Origin: CAWJFP01 sp963842155
GTDB lineage: Bacteria; Pseudomonadota; Alphaproteobacteria; JACZXZ01
Assembly: GCA_963842155.1 (NCBI GenBank)
Contig: CAWJFP010000040.1
Span: forward strand, 62,001 to 126,000
Direction: 5' to 3'
Length of the DNA: 64,000 nt
Shown: positions 9,367-17,071 of the stretch, piece after piece
Position numbering within the stretch: position 1 is the stretch's first letter
Layout of the letters: each line of letters opens with the position of its first letter
Position numbers and translations under genes: made by a program
Notes under the pieces: generated by a model
What the model saw: the letters and a program-made list of their open reading frames with translations, nothing else
What the model was told of the DNA's origin: nothing
Databases searched by the model: none

Positions 9367-10225
9367 GGCCGCGCCGTCGCTGCCGCCACTGCGCGAGGTG
9401 ATCGCGCGATACGGCCTCGACGCGCGTCGCTCGCTCGGCCAGCATTTCCTCCTCGACCTCAACCTGACCCGGCGCATCGCCCGCGCCGCCGGCGATATCC
9501 GCCAAGGCACGGTGATCGAGATAGGCCCCGGCCCAGGAGGCCTCACCCGCGCCCTGCTCGAAGGCGGCGCAGCCCGCGTCATCGCGATCGAGCGCGACGC
9601 CCGTTGCGTGAGCGCGCTCGCCGAGCTCGCGACGGCCTATGCCGGCCGGCTCGAGATCATCGAGGGCGATGCGCTCTCGATCGACGCCGCGCGCCTCGGC
9701 GCCCCGCCGCGCCGTATCGTCGCCAACCTTCCCTACAATATTTCGACCGTGCTGCTGGTGCGCTGGCTGGAGCGAATTGCCGCCTTCGAGAGCCTGACGC
9801 TGATGTTCCAACGAGAGGTCGCCGAGCGCCTCGCCGCAAAGCCGCAAAGCAAGGAATATGGCCGGCTCAGCGTGCTCGCCCAATGGCTTTGCGAGGTCAC
9901 CTTACTTTTCAATATCGCCAAAGAAGCCTTTGTTCCACCACCGAAAATCATATCGACGCTGGTCCACCTGCAACCCCGCCCCAAGCCGCGCGCCGAGGCG
10001 CCGCTCCAAGCTCTTGAGGCCGTGACCGCTGCAGCCTTCGGTCAACGCCGCAAGATGCTGCGGTCGAGTCTCAAGAGGCTCGGCGCCGACCCGGCTCTGC
10101 TCTTGACCCAAGCCGGCATCGAGCCGACCAGGCGGGCGGAGGAGCTTTCGGTCGAGGAGTTTTGCGCGCTGGCACGGCTCTATGCGGCAACGGGTTCCGT
10201 CACCGCCCCTGCCGCAAGCCCTTGA
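9329..10225 (+). CDS. rsmA: 16S rRNA dimethyladenosine transferase RsmA (KsgA)
   Basis: This enzyme dimethylates two adjacent adenines near the 3' end of 16S rRNA during 30S maturation. The 298 residues include GQHFLLD near residue 37, the S-adenosylmethionine motif EIGPGPGGLTRALLE at about 64, IERD at about 87, and the catalytic NLPYNIS at 133-139, followed by the all-alpha C-terminal domain. The start is uncertain: GTG 9329 overlaps pdxA by 38 bases, while TTG 9359 would overlap by only eight and still keep the conserved LPPLREVIARYGL. The 3' end overlaps that of the convergent gmk gene by 26 bases. Confidence 0.93.
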   Translation: MPAAPFRAAPLAEAAPSLPPLREVIARYGLDARRSLGQHFLLDLNLTRRIARAAGDIRQGTVIEIGPGPGGLTRALLEGGAARVIAIERDARCVSALAELATAYAGRLEIIEGDALSIDAARLGAPPRRIVANLPYNISTVLLVRWLERIAAFESLTLMFQREVAERLAAKPQSKEYGRLSVLAQWLCEVTLLFNIAKEAFVPPPKIISTLVHLQPRPKPRAEAPLQALEAVTAAAFGQRRKMLRSSLKRLGADPALLLTQAGIEPTRRAEELSVEEFCALARLYAATGSVTAPAASP

Positions 10226-10838
10226 CGAAATCGGACAGGCCGACGAGGCGGTCGCGCCGCAACCGCTCGGCCTGGAGGATGGCCTCGACCTGCCGGATGC
10301 TATGGTCGATGTCGTCGTTCACGACGATATAGTCATATTCGGACCAATGGCTCATCTCGTCGGCGGCCTTGGCCATGCGGCCGGCGACGACCTCGGCGCT
10401 GTCGAGGGCGCGCGTATGGAGCCGGCGTTCGAGCTCGGCCGTCGACGGCGGCAGCACGAAGACGCTCACGAGATCGCTGCGGGCGCGCTCGCGGAGCTGC
10501 TGGGTGCCTTGCCAGTCGATATCGAACAGCACGTCGCGCCCCGCCGCCAATGCCGCCTCCGCGGGCCCTCGCGGCGTGCCGTAGTAGTGGCCGAAGACCT
10601 TGGCGTGCTCGAGAAGCTCCAGACGGTTCACCATGAGTCCGAACTCGGTCGCGTCGATGAAGCGATAATCGACGCCCTCCACCTCGCCATGCCGGCGCGG
10701 GCGAGTGGTGACGGAGACGGACATGATGAGGTTCGAATCGCGCGCCAGCAGGCGGCGCGAGATCGTGGTCTTGCCTGCGCCCGAAGGCGAGGACAGAACC
10801 AGCATGAAACCGCGGCGGCTGATGGTGAAGGGCGCCAT
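10200..10838 (-). CDS. gmk: Guanylate kinase
   Basis: A 212-residue enzyme that phosphorylates GMP to GDP in the cytoplasm. It shows the P-loop SSPSGAGKTT (residues 16-25), SVSVTTRPRRHGEVEGVDYRF with the GMP-binding Arg and Tyr residues, and FDIDWQGTQQL. ATG at 10838 is two bases after the yicC stop, so the two form an operon, as in many proteobacteria. The frame is open further upstream but that part has no conserved sequence. Its last eight codons lie inside the 3' end of rsmA on the other strand. Confidence 0.95.
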   Translation of the reverse strand: MAPFTISRRGFMLVLSSPSGAGKTTISRRLLARDSNLIMSVSVTTRPRRHGEVEGVDYRFIDATEFGLMVNRLELLEHAKVFGHYYGTPRGPAEAALAAGRDVLFDIDWQGTQQLRERARSDLVSVFVLPPSTAELERRLHTRALDSAEVVAGRMAKAADEMSHWSEYDYIVVNDDIDHSIRQVEAILQAERLRRDRLVGLSDFVKGLRQGR

Positions 10839-10840
10839 GG

Positions 10841-11728
10841 CTACTCGACGTTCTGGACCTGCTCGCGGAGCTGCTCGACCGCGCCCTTGATTTCCAGGCC
10901 GATGCGCGTGAGCGCCATGTCCGAAGCCTTCGAGCAAAGCGTATTGGCCTCGCGGTTGAATTCCTGGCAGAGGAAGTCCAGCCGGCGTCCGACGGGGCCG
11001 CCCTGGGCCAGCAGCTCGCGCGCGGCGGCGATATGGCCGACGAGCCGGTCGAGCTCCTCGCGCACATCTCCCTTGGCGGCGATCAGCGCCGCTTCCTGGG
11101 CCAGGCGGTCCGGCGGCAGGGCGGGGTCGGCCTCGAGCAGGGCCGCGAGCTGCTCCTTGAGCCGCGCCTTCGCCGCCTCGGGCCTGAGGGCGGCGCTGCC
11201 CGTGGCGGCATGGGTCAGTCCCGTGATCGCTTCGAGATGGACTTCCAGAAGGGCGGCAAGTCGCGCCCCCTCGCCGCGCCGCGCCTCGACGAGCGCGTCG
11301 AGCGCCTGAAGGAGGGTGGCATTGATCCGCTCCATCCTGCGCTCGGCACTCGCCTCGTCCTCCGCCTCCTCGGCAGGCTCCACGACGCCGCGCACGGCGA
11401 GCAAGGCCTCGAGCCGCGGCGGCTCGGGAGCGACACGGCCTTCGAAATCGTCATGGAGGGCGAGCATCCGTTCGATGAGCGCGCGATCGATGCGCCAGCT
11501 CGCCTTGCCCTCGACGCGGCTGAGCGCCAGCGTCCCCGTAATCGAGCCGCGCTTGAAGCGCTCGCCCGCCGCCGTGCGCATTGCGGGCTCGAACCGGTCA
11601 TAGCTGATGGGCAAGCGGCAGCGTATATCTAGGTTGCGCCCGTTGACGCTTCTGAATTCCCAGGCCCAGCCCAGCGTCTCGTCCTGACCCGTGGCCCGCG
11701 CAAACCCCGTCATGCTGGAAATCGCCAC
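10841..11728 (-). CDS. yicC: YicC/YloC-family endoribonuclease
   Basis: A 295-residue member of the YicC family, found next to gmk in many bacteria; characterised members are RNA endonucleases. The N-terminus carries the family hallmark SSMTGFARA, and the C-terminus has DFLCQEFNREANTLCSK, the DUF1732 signature with conserved Glu and Asn. A central stretch (about residues 100-200) is rich in Glu and Ala and is predicted helical. The start is GTG at 11728; an in-frame ATG five codons in is possible. It is divergent from the SDR gene across 92 bases and two bases from gmk. Confidence 0.85.
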   Translation of the reverse strand: MAISSMTGFARATGQDETLGWAWEFRSVNGRNLDIRCRLPISYDRFEPAMRTAAGERFKRGSITGTLALSRVEGKASWRIDRALIERMLALHDDFEGRVAPEPPRLEALLAVRGVVEPAEEAEDEASAERRMERINATLLQALDALVEARRGEGARLAALLEVHLEAITGLTHAATGSAALRPEAAKARLKEQLAALLEADPALPPDRLAQEAALIAAKGDVREELDRLVGHIAAARELLAQGGPVGRRLDFLCQEFNREANTLCSKASDMALTRIGLEIKGAVEQLREQVQNVE

Positions 11729-11820
11729 TAGTTCCCCGTAGGCTTATGGAGCGGCGCGCCGAGTTCCTACTATATCTTGAGGGTACGAGCCTCACAAGCC
11801 GCAAGCCAGGGGAGGACGGG

Positions 11821-12595
11821 ATGATCGCGCCGCGCCATCTGCTCATTACGGGGGCCAGCAGCGGGATCGGAGAAGCCTTGGCGCTCGTCTATGCCGCCCC
11901 CGGAATCAAGCTCGCCCTTTGCGGGCGCGACTTCTCGCGCCTCGAGGCGGTATCCGCCGCCTGCCGCGCCAAGGGCGCCGAGGTCTCGGCGCGCGCGCTC
12001 GACGTCACCGACGAGGCGGCGGCGGCGGCCTGGATCGAGTCCGAAGATCAAGCCAAGCCGCTCGATCTGGTCATCGCCAATGCCGGCATCGCGATAAGCA
12101 GCCCGCGCGGCGAGACGCTGCCGCAGGCCAAAGAGATCTTCGCGATCAATATCGGCGGCGTGGTCAATACCGTCTATCCCGCGATCGCGCTCATGGAGAC
12201 CCGACGGCGCGGGCAGATCGCGATCGTCAGCTCCCTCGCCTCCTTTCGCGGTTTTGCCATGGCGCCCGCCTATTGCGCGAGCAAGGCGGCGGTGCGAGTG
12301 CTCGGCGAAGGGTTGCGTTCTGGGCTGCGCGACGAGCGGGGTGGGCGTGACGGTGATATGCCCCGGCTTCGTGCGCAGCCGCATGACGGCGTCCAATAAA
12401 TTCCCGATGCCGTTCCTGATGGATTCCGACCGCGCGGCGGAGATCGTCAAGCGCGGGCTTGCGCGAAACCGGCCGCGCATCTCCTTCCCTTGGCAGATGA
12501 GTGCCGCGATCGCATTGCTCATGGCTCTGCCGCTTCGCCTTACGGACGGGCTCGACAAAGGCCCGATGATGAAAAGGGACGCGGCGGCGCGCTAG
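11821..12595 (+). CDS. Short-chain dehydrogenase/reductase (frameshifted)
   Basis: An NAD(P)-dependent SDR oxidoreductase of about 257 residues once a frameshift is allowed for. The first frame has the cofactor motif TGASSGIG (residues 10-17), NAG at 87-89, a serine near 138 and YCASK with Tyr151 and Lys155, the catalytic set. At about 12335, in a G-rich run, the frame changes: the continuation VGVTVICPGFVRSRMT is read one base later and ends at 12593-12595. One extra base explains this. ATG 11821 follows GGGGAGGACGGG, a strong ribosome binding site. The stop shares the palindrome CTAG with the stop of the convergent tag gene. The substrate is unknown. Confidence 0.8.
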
Positions 12596-13210
12596 TCGCG
12601 CGCTCGTTTTTGCACGGGATGCCGCTTCTGCATCCAGGGCGGCTGCAGCTTGGCGATGCGGGCATAGACGGGGCATGACTTCACGTGCGCACCCGGCAGA
12701 TAGCCGATGCTCATCAGGAACTCGCCGGTGATCTCGCCGCCGGTGAAGACAAAGGTCTGCTTGAAGAGCTTGACCCATGCCTCCTTGGGCCGCGGATGAT
12801 GCGCCTCGATCCAGGCCGCAAAGGAGCCGTGGCTCGCGCGCAAGCCTTGGATGCGCTTGGCGTTCTCGATCGCCGCGGCGACCTTGAGCCGGTTGCGGAT
12901 GATGCCCTCGTCCGCCAAGAGGCGCGCCACGTCCTTGGCGCCGAAGCGCCGCGACCTTGTCGACCTCGAAGTCCTTGAAGGCGCGGCGGAAGCCTTCGCG
13001 CTTCTTGAGCATGGTGAGCCAATTGAGGCCGGCCTGATTGATCTCGAGCAGGAGCCGCTCGAAAAGCGCGCTCTCCTCCGTCAAGGGAAAGCCATATTCG
13101 CCGTCGTGATAGGGCCCGTGCCAGACATGGCCGGGCGCCGATGCGCAATAGCCCGGCAGCTCAGCCTCCGCGGAACGATATGAGGTTCGTGGTCGAAATC
13201 CAGAAGGCAA
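12592..13210 (-). CDS. tag: DNA-3-methyladenine glycosylase I, Tag (frameshifted)
   Basis: A base-excision repair enzyme that removes 3-methyladenine from DNA. The N-terminal frame has HGPYHDGEYGFPL, then LFERLLLEINQAGLNWLTMLKKREGFRRAF, the Tag signature with its conserved Glu. At about 12946 one extra base shifts the frame; translation continues as RLLADEGIIRNRLKVAAAIENA and FKQTFVFTGGEITGEFLMSIGYLPGAH to a TAG at 12592-12594. The start is unclear: ATG 13210 overlaps the DUF1467 gene by 50 bases, whereas a GGAGG at the end of that gene sits just before an in-frame CTG at 13159, next to the first conserved residues (GYCASAPGH). This looks like a sequencing indel rather than a dead gene. Confidence 0.82.
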
Positions 13211-13397
13211 CGGCCCAGATCACCGCGGCGATGCCGCTCGTGATCGCGATCTTGAGCCCGAGACGAGGTTTCACCGGCGCGCTCGTGGCATGGCCCTTCT
13301 CGGGATTGTCGGGGACATGCACTCCCCAAGGCAGCACCATGAAGAGCACCAGCCACCAGGTCACGACGTAGAACACCAACGCTTCGAAAAGCGTCAT
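13161..13397 (-). CDS. DUF1467 small membrane protein
   Basis: A 78-residue protein with two hydrophobic helices (about residues 5-25 and 48-68) separated by a short loop containing PWGVHVPDNPEKGHATSAP, the core of the DUF1467 family. Its function is not known. It starts three bases after the mce stop. In alphaproteobacteria this family is commonly found next to methylmalonyl-CoA epimerase and RNase J, as here. The stop lies next to, or inside, the beginning of tag. Confidence 0.8.
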   Translation of the reverse strand: MTLFEALVFYVVTWWLVLFMVLPWGVHVPDNPEKGHATSAPVKPRLGLKIAITSGIAAVIWAVAFWISTTNLISFRGG

Positions 13398-13400
13398 GGC

Positions 13401-13805
13401 TCAGACTTGCTCGAGCTCGACCAGGGTGCCGCAGAAATCCTTGGGGTGAAGGAAGAGCACGGGTTTGTCATGCGCACCGATCTTGGGCTCGCCGTCGCCG
13501 ATCACGCGCAGGCCCTCGGCCACGAGCTTGTCGCGTGCCGCGATGATGTCCGCGACCTCAAAGCAGACATGGTGGATGCCGCCCGAAGCGTTGCGCGCGA
13601 GGAAACCTGCGATGGGCGAAGCCTCGCCCAGGGGCTGCAGAAGCTCGATCTTGGTGTTGGGCAGCTCCACGAACACGGTGGTGACGCCATGGGCCGGCTG
13701 GTCGACCGGCGGCGAGACCTTGGCGCCGAGCGTATCGCGATAGAGCGCACTCGCCGCGGCCAAATCGGGCACGGCGATGGCAACGTGATTGAGCCTGCCG
13801 ATCAT
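13401..13805 (-). CDS. mce: Methylmalonyl-CoA epimerase
   Basis: A 134-residue VOC/glyoxalase-fold metalloenzyme that interconverts (R)- and (S)-methylmalonyl-CoA, linking propionyl-CoA carboxylation to succinyl-CoA. Metal ligands are visible as LNHVAIAV (His7), GIHHVCFEV and the C-terminal TLVELEQV (Glu); PKIGAHDKPVLFLHPKDFCG is typical of the family. ATG at 13805 is preceded by AAAGGAGA. It lies 34 bases after rnj and three bases before the DUF1467 gene. Confidence 0.93.
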   Translation of the reverse strand: MIGRLNHVAIAVPDLAAASALYRDTLGAKVSPPVDQPAHGVTTVFVELPNTKIELLQPLGEASPIAGFLARNASGGIHHVCFEVADIIAARDKLVAEGLRVIGDGEPKIGAHDKPVLFLHPKDFCGTLVELEQV

Positions 13806-13839
13806 GGAATGCCGTCTCCTTTCGCGCGCTTCATGGGGA

Positions 13840-15528
13840 TTATATACGCACGAGATGGACCTCGATCGAGGGCTTCTTGCCTCTCGCCTGCACGATGCTG
13901 CGCCGGATGGCGACCCGCACGGCCTCGCTAAGGGCCGCGTCGTCGCGCCGGATCGGCCGGGGCAGGTCCTCGATGACCTTCCTGATCGCCGACAGGGCCT
14001 CGCCGATGAGGCCGCTCGCCTGCTCGTCGCCAACCAGTCCCGGCAGCGCCAGCTTGGGCTCGGCCACGAGATCGCCGTCCTCATCCACCACGACCGTCGC
14101 CACCGCGGCCCCGTGCCAGACGAGACGCGCGCGGCTCTTGACCACGGCACCTCCCGCCGGAAGCAAGGCCGTCCCGTCGAGCACCAGGCGGCCGGCCTGG
14201 ACCTGGCCGATGATCTCGGCCGGCCCCGGGGCGAGGCGCAGCATATCGCCATTCGTCACCACCACGGATTCGCGCACCTGGCAGGAGCGCGCGAAGCGCG
14301 CATGCTCGATCAGGTGACGCAGCTCGCCATGCACCGGAACCGCTATGCGCGGCCGCACCCAGGCGTACATCTCAGCCAGCTCGTCGCGCGCCGGATGGCC
14401 CGAGACATGGACGAATTCGTCATGCTCGGTGATGATCTCGACGCCGAGATGCGCGAGCGCGCCCTGCAGGCGGAAGATGGGCCGCTCGTTGCCCGGGATG
14501 ATGCGCGAGGAGAAGATCGCCGTGTCGCCTTCCTCGAGCAGGATATGCGGATGGTCGCCGGCCGCCACGCGCGAGAGGGCGGAGCGCGGCTCGCCTTGGC
14601 TCCCCGTCATCGCCAGCACGATCTTGTCGCGCGGCAAGAAGGCGGCCTCGTCCTCGGCAAGGAAGCGGGGCGCATCCTTGAGATAGCCGTTCTCCAGCGC
14701 CGCCTCGTAGAAGCGCCAGAGCGAGCGGCCGACGAGCCCGGCCTGCCGCCCGTTCGCCTGCGCCACCGCGGCGACCGTTGCGAGCCGCGCCACGTTGCTC
14801 GCGAAGCAGGCGATCGCCACCCTCTGCTTGCAGCGCGCCACGAGATCCACCAGGCTGCGCCGCAAATCCGCTTCCGAGCCCGAGCTGCCCTCATGCAGCA
14901 CGTTGGTTGAATCGCAAACCATCGCGAGGACGCCTTCCTCGCCGATGCGGCGCAAGCCCGCGACATCGGTGACGGCGCCGATCAAGGGATCGGGATCGAT
15001 CTTCCAGTCGCCCGTATGGAGTACGGTGCCGAGCGGGGTGCGAATCGCCAACCCGTTCGGCTCCGGGATCGAATGAGTAAGCGTGATGAGCTCGAAATCG
15101 AACGGGCCCAGCGTGAAGCGGGCGCCGAGCGGCACGACGGTTATCGGCGCCGCCTCGGCGAGGCCAGCCTCCTCGAGCTTGCGGCGCAACACCGACGCCG
15201 TGAAGGGCGTGGCGAAGATCGGGCAACGCAGCAGCGACCATAGGTAGGGCACCGCGCCGATATGATCCTCGTGCGCGTGGGTGAGGACGATGCCGAGAAG
15301 ATCCTCGCGCCGCTCGACGATGAAGGCCGGGTCGGGCATCACCACGTCGATGCCGGGCAGCCGGTCGTCGGCAAAGGTGATCCCGAGATCGACTATCACC
15401 CATTTGCCGCCATAGCCGTAGAGATTGAGGTTCATGCCGATCTCGCCTGCCCCGCCGAGCGGGAGGAAGACGAGCTCGCCGGGCGGCGCCGAGGCGGATT
15501 GCGGAAGCGGGGCGGCGCCGTCGCTCAT
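13840..15528 (-). CDS. rnj: Ribonuclease J
   Basis: A 562-residue metallo-beta-lactamase/beta-CASP ribonuclease combining 5'-exonuclease and endonuclease activity for RNA processing and decay. Visible features are LPLGGAGEIGMN near residue 23, the zinc motif THAHEDHIGAVPY (His84, His86, Asp88, His89), HTGDWKIDPDP, the beta-CASP segment CFASNVARL, MTGSQGEPRSAL and VHVSGHPARDEL. It starts inside the coaX stop (ATGA overlap). Use of RNase J in place of, or beside, other nucleases is common in alphaproteobacteria. Confidence 0.93.
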   Translation of the reverse strand: MSDGAAPLPQSASAPPGELVFLPLGGAGEIGMNLNLYGYGGKWVIVDLGITFADDRLPGIDVVMPDPAFIVERREDLLGIVLTHAHEDHIGAVPYLWSLLRCPIFATPFTASVLRRKLEEAGLAEAAPITVVPLGARFTLGPFDFELITLTHSIPEPNGLAIRTPLGTVLHTGDWKIDPDPLIGAVTDVAGLRRIGEEGVLAMVCDSTNVLHEGSSGSEADLRRSLVDLVARCKQRVAIACFASNVARLATVAAVAQANGRQAGLVGRSLWRFYEAALENGYLKDAPRFLAEDEAAFLPRDKIVLAMTGSQGEPRSALSRVAAGDHPHILLEEGDTAIFSSRIIPGNERPIFRLQGALAHLGVEIITEHDEFVHVSGHPARDELAEMYAWVRPRIAVPVHGELRHLIEHARFARSCQVRESVVVTNGDMLRLAPGPAEIIGQVQAGRLVLDGTALLPAGGAVVKSRARLVWHGAAVATVVVDEDGDLVAEPKLALPGLVGDEQASGLIGEALSAIRKVIEDLPRPIRRDDAALSEAVRVAIRRSIVQARGKKPSIEVHLVRI

Positions 15529-16295
15529 CCGGCGTTCCGCCGATAGATCAGCCAGAGCCCCCGGAGCGTCAGCGTCTTGTCGATATGCTCGATCGCCTCC
15601 GTGGCGCCCTCGAAGAGCGAGGCGAGCCCGCCCGTCGCCACCACGCCCATGGGCTCGCCCCATTCCCGGCGAATACGCGCGACAAGGCCGTCGACGAGCC
15701 CCACATATCCCCAGAAAATGCCCGATTGCATGCAGGGGATGGTGCTTTTGCCTATAACGTTGGCCGGGCGCTCGATCCGCACGCTCGGCAGCTTCGCGGC
15801 CGCCATATGGAGCGCGCGCAACGAAAGATTGATGCCGGGCGCGATCACTCCGCCGCAATAGTTGCCGTCGCGATCCACCACGTCGAAGGTGGTGGCGGTG
15901 CCGAAATCGACCACGATGACCGGCGATTTGTAGCGCTCATGGGCGGCGACGGTGTTCACCAGCCGATCGGCGCCAACCTCCTCCGGCCGGTCGACGAGGG
16001 CGCGGGCGCCGATCTCGACGCCCGGCTCGCCGACAACGAGCGGCACGCTCTTGAAATAATGGCGCGCGAGACGGTCGAGATTGAAATGCGCCTCCGGCAC
16101 GACGTTCGCGATGATCGTGGCGGTGACGGAATCGCGGCGGATGCCTTCGAGCGACATGAGCTGATCGAGCCAGACGAAATACTCATCCGCCGTGCGCGCG
16201 GGGTCGGTGGCGCTGCGCCAGACGCCGCGCATCTCCCCGTCGCTCCACACCGCGAACACGGTGTTGGTATTATTGCAGTTGATGGCGAGCAGCAT
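15525..16295 (-). CDS. coaX: Type III pantothenate kinase
   Basis: A 256-residue ASKHA-fold kinase carrying out the first step of coenzyme A synthesis. Conserved parts include GADRLVNTVAA (about residues 108-117), VIVVDFGTATTFDVV with Asp130, GGVIAPGINLS, and MQSGIFWGYVGLVDGLV. The first phosphate-binding motif, usually D-x-G-N-T, reads N-C-N-N-T (residues 6-10), so the first Asp is Asn and the Gly is Asn; this may be a lineage variant. ATG at 16295 is eight bases after the birA stop, and the stop overlaps rnj. Confidence 0.9.
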   Translation of the reverse strand: MLLAINCNNTNTVFAVWSDGEMRGVWRSATDPARTADEYFVWLDQLMSLEGIRRDSVTATIIANVVPEAHFNLDRLARHYFKSVPLVVGEPGVEIGARALVDRPEEVGADRLVNTVAAHERYKSPVIVVDFGTATTFDVVDRDGNYCGGVIAPGINLSLRALHMAAAKLPSVRIERPANVIGKSTIPCMQSGIFWGYVGLVDGLVARIRREWGEPMGVVATGGLASLFEGATEAIEHIDKTLTLRGLWLIYRRNAG

Positions 16296-16303
16296 GGCTG
16301 TCC

Positions 16304-17071
16304 TCACCCGTTGAGAGCGAATATATCCGCGGCGGTGATGCGGCGCCGGGCGCCGCCCTCGAGATCGAGCAGCAAGGCGCCGTCCTCGTCGAGATCGGCA
16401 AAGACGCCCTCGATCGTCTCGCTTTCGAGCCGCGCCCGCATGGGCAGGCCCTGGCGCCAGGCGCGCGCCAGCCACTCGCGCCTGATATCCGGCCAGCCAT
16501 CGAGCAGCCAGGCAAGCCTGCGCACGAGAAACCGGCGGCAGAAGCCTTCGAGCAGCTCCGTCTCGGTCGTGCCCTCGCGCGCGCCCTCGGCGCGGAGGTC
16601 GCTTGCGGGAAACTCCGTGCCGTCCGGATGGCTCGTCACATTGACGCCTAATCCCAACACCAGCCAGTCGAGCCGGTCCGGTCCGAGAGCGGAGGATTCG
16701 AGCAGGATGCCGGAGACCTTGCGGCCATTGACGAGCAGGTCGTTGGGCCATTTTTGGCGGATCTCGGCGGCGGCGGGCAAGAGGCCCAGCAACGCGTCAG
16801 CGAGCGCCACCGCGGCGACCATGCCGAGCTGCGCGGCTTGCGCCAGGGCCGAGCCGGGCGGGCGCAAGACGAACGAGCAATAGAGATTGCCGCGCGGCGA
16901 GACGAAGCGCCGTCCTTGACGGCCGCGGCCGGCCGTCTGCTCGCGCGCCCAGACGACCGTGCCGTCCTCGGCGCCGGCGGCGGCCAGCGACTTCGCTTCG
17001 TCGTTCGTGCTGCCCACGCTGTCGAGGGCGATCAGCCGATAAGCCGGAGGAAGCCGGGGCCGCTCGCTCAT
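16304..17071 (-). CDS. birA: Biotin--[acetyl-CoA-carboxylase] ligase
   Basis: A 255-residue biotin protein ligase that activates biotin to biotinyl-AMP and attaches it to carboxylase carrier domains. It shows DSVGSTNDEAK, the biotinyl-AMP loop REQTAGRGRQGRRF (about residues 43-56), and KWPNDLLVNGRKVSGILLE. There is no N-terminal DNA-binding domain, so this is a ligase without the repressor function of E. coli BirA. It starts within the nuoN stop (ATGA). The nuoN-birA-coaX-rnj order is a recurring alphaproteobacterial arrangement. Confidence 0.93.
   Translation of the reverse strand: MSERPRLPPAYRLIALDSVGSTNDEAKSLAAAGAEDGTVVWAREQTAGRGRQGRRFVSPRGNLYCSFVLRPPGSALAQAAQLGMVAAVALADALLGLLPAAAEIRQKWPNDLLVNGRKVSGILLESSALGPDRLDWLVLGLGVNVTSHPDGTEFPASDLRAEGAREGTTETELLEGFCRRFLVRRLAWLLDGWPDIRREWLARAWRQGLPMRARLESETIEGVFADLDEDGALLLDLEGGARRRITAADIFALNG

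Noticed and set aside
10182..11309. A 375-residue plus-strand frame opposite gmk and yicC
   Set aside because: gmk and yicC are both clear and form a known pair; the opposite frame has no motif.
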